Of a stretch of DNA of 64,000 nucleotides, positions 13,101 to 22,959 are shown one piece after another (position 1 is the stretch's first letter; each line of letters begins with the position of its first letter). The stretch is taken from positions 28,711,375-28,775,374 of the forward strand of contig CAIIXF020000005.1 in assembly GCA_903813345.2 (NCBI GenBank), in the 5' to 3' direction. Source of the DNA: Owenia fusiformis (lineage: Eukaryota > Annelida > Polychaeta > Sabellida > Oweniidae). Below the pieces are notes generated by a model. The model had not been told where the DNA came from. It ran no database searches and saw only the letters and a program-made list of their open reading frames with translations. A program made the position numbers and the translations under genes.

Positions 13101-16100
13101 ATGTCACCACCTGCAAATGGTTACAAAAGTGTCAGCATATCACTTGTTATGGGCCCTAACTGCTGAGCACTGATGACCAATGCCTGTGACAAAAAAACAG
13201 TGGGTTTAACAATTTGTCTTCACTAATCAAACAGAACAAATTATTTTCTCATAACATTCCATTATTTGAGCATTCCATGTGAGAGAATCATATATTCAGT
13301 CCAAAGTTATCTCTTTTTCAGAGGGGGAGAAACCCCAGGGTTCAAAGATGACATACGCTTATAATGTAAATCTGTATTGAGATGACATCGTCGCTGATCG
13401 GTTTAGTGAGTCGATCGTTGATTGGTTTAAAACTAGGTCAATTTGAAAACCAATATGGAGGGTAAACAAATATACGTACTTCCGGGAAAGGAGGTGCGTG
13501 AAGGTGGAAATCATATGTCATCAATTGAATCATGGTGTTTTCCCTCCTCTTGTCTCTTTTTGAATGAAAATTATACATAACCATTTCAGATGTGAACTTG
13601 TGAGATGTCTGTTTCATTATAAGTCAGTAGCAGAACTAACCTTATTATTTTCTTTCAAAGATTTCTCTAGTGTTTCAATGATGTGGTTGTCATGTTGTTT
13701 TTGTAGAATTTTAATCTGACTTTGTAGTTCTCTGATGATTGTGTCTTTCTGGAGAAGAAAAGTGCATTCAAGATGAGAATGGGGTTTGATAAGAAAGATA
13801 CATTAAATGATAACGGGATTGCACTAAACAAAACAATATAAATGTAGCCCTCAACAATACGGTTGCACTGGAAAATAAGATTTGATTGAAAAAAAAACAA
13901 CAAAAAACAAAGCCATCTGAGCATTCAACATTAATAAGATGTGGATAGTGTTTGATAAGAAAGATGCAATAAATGATAACGAGATTTCACTCAGCAAAAC
14001 AACATAGCTTCCACTGGACAATAAGACTGCATTCAACACAAAGATTTCAATTGTCTAAAAGTTTACACTCTCTTATTTTCACCATTAATGAAACTAGAGT
14101 CATTTTCACATAATTTATAACAAAGCCATGTGGACAGTACATATATTGTTTACCATTGCTAACTCCTTCTCCAACTCATGCTGTTTTAACCTGGTATCAT
14201 CTCTATGTTCCAGAGCTTGCACCACAGCCTTGTGTTGACTATTCAGCTCTTCTCGTACTACAAATACATATATAGTGTGTTTGATACATGTGGCCAGATT
14301 TCATCCAGGGACTAGAATTTTAATACTTTGGCTGAGGCAGATTGCAAATTTTACTGGGAGTAAAGGAATTTTGTCACGAATTGTATCCAATCATTTGCCG
14401 ATTTTAAAAATAGTTGGAATCCAACTCTATTCATTTTTAATTTTTGGCAATCACTTAGCCTTTGACTTAGGGGAGGCATCAAAAGATCAATGTCTGATAG
14501 AAAACTAAATAAATCTAGTTTGGGGGGGAGGGGGTCAAAGCCATTTCAGTTTGCTATCCGACAAATTTCAACATTTAAATTTTTTGCAATTTCGAGTCGA
14601 AATGCCTTGGAATGGTTTAAAAATGAAGACTTTACTAGATGCCTTCTTCACCAAGATGCATGCAACATGGAATATCATGCCTATTGTTGTTGGCACATGT
14701 TTAAGAATCATGAATAAGTTATAGTACTGCCCCCATGAAAGTCCAAATTGAGTCGCTAAAACATGTGAAAAGTCCGCAATCAACTTTCATTGTATTTAGT
14801 TTTGAGGGGGAGGGGGGGGGTCCAACTCAAAACTAGATTTATTTAGTTTCCTATCAGACATTGAACTTTTGATGCCTCCCCTTAATTATGGAAGTAAATC
14901 CTAAAAAGAAAGCCTAGGCCCAGGAGGGTAGGTCAGAAGTTTAAATGAACATGGGCAACATTATTTAATTACACCCCTTTAAAATTCTAACAACGTGGCT
15001 ACTTACATTGTTGAAGATGGTCAGTAAGAGAGGTTTGTTTGTTAGTCTCTCCCTCATTGACAGTTGTCTTCACCTCGTGAACAACAGACTTAACTTCATC
15101 AGCACATTCCTTCACAGTACTTACTATTGACTGCAGAAAGTCCCTTCAATTAAAGCATATAATTGAATAATGTACAAGGTAACATTCTGATACTCATAGC
15201 ATCTTTCTGTTTCACCAGGGCTGAGAAGATTTGAGATGTCATGGCTTATCATGATGACAAGGTAATGTTAAACAGAAATGTTAATTCATTTAATTAAAGA
15301 TCCACTAAAATCCCTATCTTAAAATATGAGCACAAACGAATTTGTGTGGCCATGATTAGAAAAGTAAACAGATACCTTTCATCACGTTCCTTTGCCTTCG
15401 CTCTGCTGATCTGCATCTGTTGCTGGTAAGTCATCTTGGTCATGTTCTGAGTTGGATGTGAGGATGTATTCACATTCCGCATTGTCTCCTTGTTAAACAG
15501 GGGAGCCTTTGACATGTACTTCTGGTAGAACTTCCGAGGTGACTGTCAAAAAAAGTTAAATTAGTCAGGAATTTTAGAACAGAATACGTGTTTTTTTTGC
15601 AATGCAATTTAACACAAAACAAACTGAAAATTTTTCTTCAACTGTACATACCTCGCTTGAATGTGTTGACTGGGAATTTGACTTCTGAGACAATCCATCC
15701 TGACTGTTGCTTATCTGAGAAAACTCCACCTGTGAGTTCAACATTTGTGATGGGTTTTGGCTTGAAGTATATGCTGAGTCACTCTCATATCTGTTCCCAA
15801 GTAGTTGTCTGCAAGTATTAAATTTTTGATGTTTGCATCTAGTTTTAAGTTGTTTATTGCATACAACAGCAATTGTTTTTGCAACAGTAAGCTTAATTAC
15901 TTTTGATGGCACATTATACTAACTTGCTGACAAAATAACAAACTAGGAAATGATATCACTCCTCCCTAAAGTAGAGAAGTCAAGACACAATGACTTGACT
16001 GAAACTAAAGTACATGGGCAGGCCCGTAGCCAGGAGGGGTTAGATGGGTTCGAGCGAACCCCCCTGGCCAAAAAATCTTTCAAAATCATGCAGTTTTTCA

Positions 16101-19100
16101 CCATTCTGAGCATTTTTTAAGTGATTTTGACCATTTTTGGACCAAAATTGTCAGAAGTCAAGTGCACCGTGCCCCCTGGAATTTTTCAAAAAGTGAACCC
16201 CCTTGGCAAATCCTGGCTACGGGCCTGATGTGCATAGTCATAGTGACAGGGGGTTCATGGGGCTTATGCCAACTGGCCCAATTGCCTTGAACCCTCCTTT
16301 CATTATAAAGCAAACCCCCAGTTGGGAACAACCACCTTTTCTAAAAAATCAAGAAACCCCAGGCCTGGAACAAACCCAGAACTGTCAAGTGTCCTGCGAA
16401 TGGCGGGATTATCCCGCGAATTTGATCAAAATTAGGCTAATTCGCGTGTCCCGCATTGTCCCGCGAAGTCCCGCAAAATGTGGCTTTGACCTCCGCGAAT
16501 TTCCGAAATTGTTGCAATCCCCTATATTTTGATTATCTTATCTTATATAAGAAGCTACGTTTTTGCACTTTTGAGGAGTAAAGTTTACCTAATTTTAAGT
16601 ACCTAGCATGCTGTTGTTTGGTATCAAAATAAAGGGGAAGGGTTCAACTTTCATTTTAATTACGAAAATAGGGATGTAGGTCACAAATAGTTCCAACGTT
16701 GGCCTTTTTACTACCCGTGTGGCCTTCATCTCAGAACTGAGCAAATGTTAGCAAACGCGAGTTACAATAAATGTACGCTGATATCTAGAAAGGGTTTGTA
16801 TAAAAAACCGGGTACCGGGTAGTAAATCCCCCATGCTGGGTTCAAACTTTGTACCCGGTACCCGGTCAAACAAAAACGGGTACCCAAAAAACGAAAAATA
16901 CGAATATATAACATAATTAGATTATGAGAAAACGTGTAAGATTTGTTTTGAATTTACAAAAATGTATGTAACATGATTCAAAATTGAGCTAGAAGCTTCA
17001 AATAAAAAGCATATTTTAAGGCACTTTTCTTCCTCTATCGTTATGGCCATATTTTCATTGGTTATGGGGGGGGGGGGTGCGATCGCACCATCGCACCCTC
17101 TCCTGGCTACGCCTATGACATTGTAAGACATAACAATTTACAATTCAGTGGACATTTTGTCATAAATTGGGATAACTTAAATTATGATTAATAATCAAAA
17201 TCTTACACGTTGCATCATGCAAATTAACACACGTCACCTCTCTGCTAAAGCAACGATAGCTATTTACAGATTTAAATCATAATCAAAACAATTCACGTAC
17301 CAACATACGAACTATTGAAAATAGAGTAAGATTTATTTGTCTTGTTTTTCAAATCGTCTTACAATGTCATTGGCGTAGCCAGGAGGGGGTGCGATCCCCC
17401 CCCCCCTTCATTACCAATGGAAATATGATAGAGATGATAGAGGAAGAAAAGAGCCTTAAAATGCTTTTTATTTGAAGCTTCTAGCTCAATTTTGAAGGAA
17501 GTTACATACATTTTTGTAAATTCAAAACAAATCTTACACGTTTTCTAATGATCTAATTATGTTGTGTATTCGTATATTTCGTTTTTTGGTTTCTTTCGAC
17601 CGGGTACCAAGTTTGAACCCAGCATGGAGGATTTACTACCCGGTACCCGGTTTTTTATACAAACCCTATCTAGAAAATTAACCTCATTCCTTATAATTTG
17701 ATGTAGATTAATCGAACCCCTAAATCATGGGCTTTCAATTGAAAGCCCATGCCTACAGTATATGAATAGGTACATTTTAATATATAACATTATGGGGGTA
17801 AGCGTTTCATAGTTGGTCACGACGCCAGAAGTGCAAAGTATTGTTCCGAATTTTTGAATTTCGTGTTAGATTACGGTAATCACACCTGAAGCATGGTTTT
17901 TGTTTTTGATAAATTACAATAAAATTTAATAATATTCCTCTGCGTATTTTGTGAAATTGTGTTGACGTTTATTTAAGTTACAATGTAACGGTGCATTATA
18001 TTTGATTAATCAGTATCTGAAAGTTTGATTTAAGTACTTCTACACGCTTTTACATTAGTCCCAATCACGCAAATCCCTTGAATGTCACGGGACATCCTGC
18101 AAATTTAGGTGGATGTCCCGCGAAATCCCGCAAATTTAGGGCACTTTGTCTAAAAAATCTGTCCCTCTATGAAGTTTTTGGTGGTACACCTGTTAACTGT
18201 CCCGCAATTAGGGTGTTTGTCCCTCGAATGGTCCCGCGAATTTGATAAAAAAAATCTCCTATTAGCGCAATCACGCAAATCCCTTAAATGTCCCGCAAAA
18301 TCCCGCGAATTTAGTAGATGTCCCGCAAAATCCCGCGAATTTTGGGCACTGGGTCTAAAAAATCTGTCCCGCGAGAAAATCTTTAGGGGTTGACAGTACT
18401 GCAAACCCCACTTTCAAAAAGGTGACTATTTTTGTGCATCCCATGTTTATATCTAGGCTAGGTTAGCACTAGCAGTTCAAGGGGGAGCGCCGGGGGCGCA
18501 TGCGCCCTCTAAAATTTTTCCAAATTTTTCTTTTCCAAAAAGTCCAATGAAATTACCTGTTATAGTGTTAGGATTTCTGAGAAAATTTATCCAGAAGCCT
18601 TTCTTCATGAATTCATTCATATTAAATTGTGAGAAAATGCTCAGGTTGCCCCAAAATTGTGCCTTACTTTCAAAAATTTTAGGGTCCACTCCACCCCCAC
18701 AACGTATATATGCTGGACATTCATTCTTGTGCATTATTAGCGACCAATCTAGCACAAAATCCTGGATCAGTGTATGATTTAAAGGTATTCGATTACACAC
18801 ATACTTAACCAAACTCGTCTGGCCCAGTTATCTACTCCTGACGTCTACGTCGCAGATCTACGACTTCGGGTTTGGTTAACACATACTAGGCTATATTGCT
18901 TAATTTGATTGGTTATTTGAAACCATTACCGTCGTGCCAACCCCTATTTCTCCCCCCGCTCTAGCTATAAAACGAACCTCTGCTCCAGCTGTGGAAAAAG
19001 TAGCCTACCCCCCCCCCTTGGTTGGTAGATCTAAACAGAGACATATAAAACATATATGTCTCTCTGATCTAAAAGAAGAAGGGTAGCCTAAATCCTGGCT

Positions 19101-19422
19101 ATCATGAAAGTACCAGATCGAAAGAGAACTTAGCAGCTAACTTAGCTAGCTCAACAATAAAAAATAAGCTTGCACAATCTAGGCACTAGATATCTACCCC
19201 CGTCCTAAGCTTAATTTTTGTGTTTTTTATTTTTAGGCCTAGCCTAGCCTACAAATGAAATTTCAGAACACGATTTTTGGTGAATTTTAGAAACCCTTTT
19301 TCCTCTACAGTCTTTATCTGTTCATGAGCAAAACAGCTAAAATACGAAGTTCGCGTCACAAAGTTTACTTACACAGTGTTTGTTGTAAATAAATCTTTCG
19401 AAGATACTTGATTAACAAACAT
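4283..19422 (-). CDS. IHO1/Mer2-like coiled-coil protein, 15 coding exons
   Basis: Assembled by hand on the minus strand. Exons, 5' to 3': 19373-19422, 15652-15808, 15376-15542, 15007-15143, 14154-14257, 13641-13748, 11825-11997, 9528-9708, 9066-9140, 7599-8813, 7091-7191, 6331-6418, 5947-6079, 5475-5539, 4283-4411. They total 2883 nt, 960 codons plus TAA, and phase matches at every junction. The order is an SQ-rich N-terminus, an alpha-helical coiled-coil block (about residues 126-430), a long basic Ser/Arg/Gln-rich low-complexity region (430-790) and a conserved-looking C-terminus. The plan and short N-terminal and coiled-coil similarities suggest interactor of HORMAD1 (IHO1, Mer2 family), which recruits the meiotic double-strand-break machinery to chromosome axes. 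The gene model is well supported; the family name is an inference, and another coiled-coil family is possible. It is longer than mammalian IHO1 (under 600 residues). Confidence 0.72.
4926..5319. mobile_element. MITE with 26-bp terminal inverted repeats
   Basis: AAAGGACGATTCTCGGTTTG at the left and its exact inverse at the right. The interior is two diverged direct copies (ATGTCCTCTTTTGAATA and TTTAATTTGGGTAATATTTC twice). In intron 14 of the IHO1-like gene. Confidence 0.75.
5822..5928. mobile_element. Small palindromic MITE
   Basis: TGCCTGGGTCACATTTGCTC at the left pairs with GAGCCAATGTGACTCAGGCA at the right, with two mismatches. Confidence 0.6.
6591..6995. mobile_element. MITE with TGAC-TACTGTACTC termini
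   Basis: Left TGACTTACTGTACTC and right GAGTACAGTATGTCA are inverse with one mismatch. The interior has repeated TTTCGCAA/TTGCGAAA motifs. No ORF. Confidence 0.65.
7599..8813 (-). CDS. IHO1-like gene, exon 10 (large basic exon)
   Basis: This is the largest exon, 405 codons. It begins with a charged helix (EKLRQRHQEEVERLLREQDK) and passes into low-complexity sequence rich in Ser, Arg, Lys, Gln and Pro with many RSR/SRS pairs. The frame stays open further upstream, to a Met at 8888. The acceptor was placed at 8814-8815 (GTTTTTCAG) because it alone joins exon 9 in phase 0; the upstream extension meets a TGA just before that Met. The donor follows the DDDQ codons. The disordered basic region may bind DNA or act as a flexible scaffold; that is inference. 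Confidence 0.75.
9066..15143 (-). CDS. IHO1-like gene, exons 4-9 (coiled-coil block)
   Basis: Six short exons encode about 260 residues rich in Glu, Lys, Gln, Leu and His with no globular motif, typical of coiled coil. Recognisable pieces are RDFLQSIVSTVKECADEVK (exon 4), EELNSQHKAVVQALEHRDD (exon 5), KDTIIRELQSQIKILQKQHD (exon 6) and EKHLDVLVEQQDKLDTIGRE (exon 7). The exon 4 acceptor is taken at 15144-15145, the only one that keeps frame with exon 3. A stronger-looking TTTCTGCAG 13 bases further on would break the frame. Exon 9 (9066-9140) is only 25 codons. The introns here hold two rolling-circle-like elements and several MITEs. Confidence 0.75.
10172..10757 (+). mobile_element. Short GTCACCACC-family element interrupted by a hAT-like MITE
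   Basis: Left end CAAAATGTCACCACC; right end ACAATATGTCACCAC-loop-GTGGTGACATAA. Outside the inserted MITE (10280-10717) about 145 bp remain, with no core repeats. Same terminal family as the giant element in ATXN10 intron 1. Confidence 0.75.
10280..10717. mobile_element. hAT-like MITE with 8-bp target duplication
   Basis: Terminal TAGTGGTG...CACCACTA, flanked by the exact 8-bp duplication TAAAACAA (10272-10279 and 10718-10725). Removing it and one duplication restores the uninterrupted ACAATATGTCACCAC 3' end of the host element. No ORF. Confidence 0.8.
10886..11695 (+). mobile_element. Rolling-circle-like element, CGCACTTT family
   Basis: Left end TATCGCACTTTGAA. The right end has ACAATATAG followed by a hairpin CACTTT-loop-AAAGTGCGATA. 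The core has repeated blocks (CTCTTGCATCTGT at 10968, 11394 and 11539) with TTCAAAATGGCCGCC. A segment around 11150-11280 has the same GGTCAAATCTGAAATCTAAG and GATTTGAACTTCTGAGAAC motifs as the giant array. A linker of repeated CGCCCG precedes the 3' end. Lies in an intron of the IHO1-like gene. No ORF. Confidence 0.78.
12031..13056 (+). mobile_element. Rolling-circle-like element, CGTACCT family, 162-bp core repeats
   Basis: Left end ATATCGTACCTAA. Right end ACAATATCGTACCT-loop-AGGTACGATAAAA, a hairpin whose right arm is the inverse of the left terminus. The core holds about five tandem copies with an exact 162-bp period (GTTCTTGAC at 12251, 12413, 12575, 12737 and 12899), each with AAAATGGCCACC. 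A CCGCCCGCCCGACGCCCG linker follows the core. Lies in an intron of the IHO1-like gene. Confidence 0.82.
13088..13200 (+). mobile_element. GTCACCACC-family fragment
   Basis: ATGACAAAATGTCACCACC at 13092-13111 followed by AATGGTTACAAAAGTG, matching the left end of the 10172 element. The right end was not found. Confidence 0.5.
14468..14883. mobile_element. Foldback MITE, ~52-bp terminal inverted repeats
   Basis: AGGGGAGGCATCAAAAG at the left and CTTTTGATGCCTCCCCT at the right; the arms continue through the CTGATAG and AAATAAATCTAGTTT segments. G-rich runs lie inside both arms. Confidence 0.7.
15376..19422 (-). CDS. IHO1-like gene, exons 1-3 (start and SQ cluster)
   Basis: Exon 1 (19373-19422) starts at ATG 19422-19420 and ends at a GTAAGT donor after 16 codons plus 2 nt. 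That is exactly the phase needed by exon 2, which opens with the third base of a codon after a TTGCAG acceptor. This phase match and the short exon decided the start. Exon 2 (15652-15808) encodes seven Ser-Gln dipeptides, at residues 33, 37, 42, 47, 52, 57 and 62. Exon 3 (15376-15542) encodes a segment beginning SPRKFYQKY, then a basic helical stretch (SRAKAKERDER). Intron 1 (15809-19372) is filled with repeats. No promoter was identified. Confidence 0.7.
16019..16227. mobile_element. 209-bp MITE, 17-bp perfect terminal inverted repeats
   Basis: CAGGCCCGTAGCCAGGA at the left and its exact inverse at the right. The interior has GCGAACCCCCCTGGC and AGTGAACCCCCTTGGC. hAT-like by its CAGG termini (inference). 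A truncated copy is at 52146-52312. Confidence 0.75.
16382..16530. repeat. TCCCGC-rich degenerate repeat
   Basis: Repeated TCCCGCGAATTT and TCCCGCAAAAT units. Same family as 18057-18400. Confidence 0.55.
16782..17685. repeat. Foldback repeat with ~310-340-bp arms
   Basis: Left arm about 16782-17122, right arm about 17361-17685, inverse of each other with roughly 240 bp between. Landmarks are ACCGGGTACCGGGTAGTAAA against TTTACTACCCGGTACCCGG, and AGGGTGCG/GGCGTAGCCAGGAG at the inner ends. Confidence 0.7.
18057..18400. repeat. ~200-bp direct duplication of TCCCGC-rich sequence
   Basis: Two copies, each with CAATCACGCAAATCCCTT, then TCCCGCAAAATCCCGCGAAT-type units, GGGCACT and TCTAAAAAATCTGTCCC. 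Confidence 0.6.
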
Positions 19423-20629
19423 TTTACTTAGTTTTCAGCAGTTTCTGTTTCCAGACGATGTTGCATTGAAAATACGAACGGGTATTAACAGAATGTTGCG
19501 ATAAAAATCCGAACGATATTTAATTGCATTGTTCGGTATTTTACAAGCAGAACAATTCTTCATTTTTCTCGGGTATGAGCCACTGGCGGATCTGGGGGTG
19601 GGGGGGGGCTTATTTTTTAATTTTAGGCCAAATTTTGAAGAAAATTGGCCTCAAAATTTCAAAGTTAGGGCCCACTTTTTGGTTTTATGGGCGGAACACA
19701 TATAATTTGTTTTTGTTTCTTTTTTGGTTTCGAATGCAGTATTATGCCCAAGTAAGCTGCTTTATGAATGAATCAAAATGTAATCAAATACATTATATAC
19801 ATGTACTGTATGAACGTCAGCATGGGGGAGGTGACAGCTGCCCTTTTTTGAGCCAAATCCCAGGTATTTTGTTCATGGTGCTGAGGAGACTGGGAGGAAA
19901 GAATGACTATGTGCTCTGTCGTAAAGGGAGAAGATGTAAGGCTTCAAATGCAAGCTATGATGGAGAACATTTTTCTCCGCTTTTTTAGATGAAGATGTGA
20001 CATAGTGACAATCCTGTATGAGGAAATATTTAATAAAAAATTTCAAAAAGTACTTTCATACTATTGTTAAGAGTGAAAAAATGACAAATATTACAATTTA
20101 AAATGAGACATTTTGAACACCCAGTTGCAAACAGTATTACAAAATGAAAAAATGTAAATCCCTAAATTCGTTGCTATATTCACAGGCTGGTATCGAAAAA
20201 TTTGTCCGCTGTGACGGAGCGTGCTATTTTGCATAGAAACACTAAGAAACCCACACAATTTATTTTTTTACTCATATGTTTCGCTATACCAAAGAAAGTT
20301 TCTTCCTCCATGCAATGGGTATATCATTTGCGGGTAACTTTAACTTTTGTTTGAAGTCCAACAACGCTAAGAGTAAAAGCTATTGAAAACGGCGCTGGGG
20401 TATCATGCTCCAAAATGTACCATTTCTTTTATTTATTTCTAATGGTACAATATAGCGACACGATAATATTTACATATGTTTTCAGCATAACTCTGAAGGT
20501 ATTAATGATATCTTGATGTGTTGGGTATTTTTAATATTTTTTATAAAAAATAATGTTTACATTTTTTGTCCGCTGTGACGGAGCAGTTTTAACTGTGAAC
20601 TACGTTAAGAATTTAAGATTCAAATTACA

Positions 20630-21475
20630 CCCTATGCAGACAGAGCCTATGGGAAATATTGGGTGCGGAGCAAATGAGCGGAGGGTGCGGAGCTAACGGT
20701 TATTTTTGAATTTAAATTTGGGATATTTCTGAAACTAAGCCGTTTTGGGACTTCAAATATACCAAGATATGTGTATTTGACACCAAATATCAATACAATT
20801 GTGAAAATAGTAGCGCAATTCATTCTATAGCGACGCAGTGTGCCTTAAACCTTTCCCAGACCTATATATTTTGAAATTATCCTTTTAATACTGAGTCCCC
20901 AGCATTCATAAAAAATGGTGTTCAAGGTGCACTATCTATACAAATTATTTTTCCATCTTGGAAGCCAGGCAGTATCTGTGTGATTTTATAAAAATTCGGA
21001 AATTTTTCAGATATGAGCCCCCTCTAAATATTGGGTGCGGAGCAGCTCCATAAACGTAGCTCCGCACCCAATATTTAGAGGGGCTCATATCTGAAGAACA
21101 TTTCCGAATTTTTATAAAATCACACAGATACTGCCTGGCTTCCAAGATGCAAAAATAATTTGCATGGGTAGTGTATCTTGAACACCATTTTTTATGAATG
21201 CTGGGGACGCAGTATTAAAAGGATAGTCTCAAAATATATAGGTCTGGGAAATGTTTAAGGCATACTGCGTCGCTATAAAATGAATTGCACTACTATTTTC
21301 ACAATTTTATTGATATTTGGTGTCAAATACACATATCTTGGTATATTTGAAGTCCCAAAACGGCTTAGTTTCAGAAATATCCCAATTTTAAATTCAAAAA
21401 TGACCGTTAGCTCCGCACCCTCCGCTCATTTGCGCCGCACCCAATATTTCCCACAGGCTCTGTCTGCATAGGGTG
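20630..21475. repeat. 846-bp near-perfect palindrome
   Basis: Arms of about 410 bp meet near 21050, at GGTGCGGAGCAGCTCC...GTAGCTCCGCACC. The outer ends are CCCTATGCAGACAGAGCCT and AGGCTCTGTCTGCATAGGG. Very few mismatches, suggesting a young foldback element. Confidence 0.8.
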
Positions 21476-21510
21476 AATTATACCTTTTAAAAGTACCCTA
21501 AGAAGAGAGT

Positions 21511-22125
21511 GTTACGCGGTATATGGCATACATTCATGGTTGCGCGGTATTTGTGATACAGGTGAATATGCCATACTCACCTGCGGTATATGGCATATTC
21601 CGCAGGTGAGTACGCGATATTCCGCAGTGAATATGCGATACATTGATTTCAGTGAATACCCGATACTCACCTGCGGAATATGTCATACTCACTTGCAGAA
21701 TATGCCATATACCGCAGGTGAATATGACATATACCGCAGGTGAAAACGTGATACAGAAAGCCTTGATTTGATTGGTTGCGAGAATCGACACTTAATGTAA
21801 AACTACGCTGGATTACCAATATAGTAAGTGCGTCGAGTACTAATATATGAATCCTGGTTTGATTGAGAAAGTTTATTACGCGAGATTGGTGACTAATACT
21901 TCTGCTAAGTTAATATATTCGATACACAGTACTGTTGATTCAGTAATCATTATAATAATTTATAACGTTTTACTTGTTCGTTTAATCGATGCAATTGACA
22001 ATTGCGTACTTCCGTATCGCGTTCTCATTGGTTAGTGTGTATCCATATAACGCAGGTGAATCTGTCATACACCGCAAGTGAATATGCCATATTCGTTGCG
22101 GAATATGACATATTTTTGTCACAAA
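21511..22125. mobile_element. GTTACGCGG element, copy 1 (right end lost)
   Basis: Direct copy of 22316-22959 over about 600 bp. Both ends of the body carry clusters of CCTGCGGAATATG/CATATTCCGCAGG units in both orientations. Confidence 0.65.
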
Positions 22126-22315
22126 TCACTTTCCCAAATTATGACAAGTAGCCTCTGGGAGATCTGGGGTAATGTAAATCTGAGATATAAAAACTCTTAG
22201 CATTTTTCGGAGGTTTGTACTGAAATCAACATGAATCAACATGGTGTAAACTCAACATAATATTTCTAATACATTTTCGCCAAGACGTCTTAGAATGTCA
22301 CGTGTAGTGTAAATT

Positions 22316-22959
22316 GTTACGCGGAATATGGCATACATTCATGGTTGCGCGGTATTTGGGATACGGGTGAATATGCCATACTCACCTGCGGTATATGGCA
22401 TTGGCATATTCCGCAGGTGAGTATGCGATATTCCGCAGTGAATATATGATGCATTGAATTCAGTGAATACCCGATACTCACCTTCAGAATATGTCATACT
22501 CACTTGCGGAATATGCCATATACAGCAGTTGAATATGACATATTCCGCAGGTGAAAAACGTGATACAGAAAGACTTGGTTTGATTGGTTGCGAGAATCGA
22601 CTCTGAATGTAAAACTACGCTGGATTACCAATAATGTCAGTGCGTCGAGTACTAATATATGAATCCTGGATTGATTTGGGTAAGTTTATTACGTGAGATT
22701 GGTGAGTGATACTTCTGCATACGTTGATGTATTCGATAAACTGTACTGTTGATTCAGTAATCATTATAATAATTTATAAAGTTTTACTTGTTCGTTCAAT
22801 CGATGCAATTGACAATTGCATACTTCCGTATCACGTTCTCATTGGTTAGTGTGTATGCCATATACCACAGGTGAATCTGTTATACACCGCAAGTGAATAC
22901 TAGTATGGCATATTCGTTGCGGAATATGGCATATTTTTGTATCGTTTTTACCGCGTAAC
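22316..22959. mobile_element. GTTACGCGG element, copy 2 (both ends)
   Basis: Left GTTACGCGGAATATGGCATA; right ATGGCATATT...TACCGCGTAAC. The subterminal regions contain many inverted ATATGGCATA and TCACCTGCGG motifs. The centre is ordinary AT-rich sequence with no ORF of note. Confidence 0.65.

Larger units (their letters stand above)
15809..19372. other. Intron 1 of IHO1-like gene, repeat-filled
   Basis: No coding exon was found here. It holds a hAT-like MITE (16019-16227), TCCCGC-rich degenerate repeats (16382-16530 and 18057-18400) and a large foldback (16782-17685). A short palindrome with ACATATAAAACATATATGT sits near 19040-19060, outside the larger repeats. Confidence 0.6.

Noticed and set aside
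18477-18812. 111-codon minus-strand frame in intron 1 of the IHO1-like gene
   Set aside because: No motif; its phase does not link exon 1 (two spare bases) to exon 2, which already join directly.
19524-19988. 154-codon plus-strand frame
   Set aside because: Begins in a MITE fragment, contains runs derived from G tracts, and shows no family motif.
21534-21791. Overlapping frames on both strands with repeated Tyr/Ile/Cys blocks
   Set aside because: Products of the palindromic CCTGCGGAATATG clusters.
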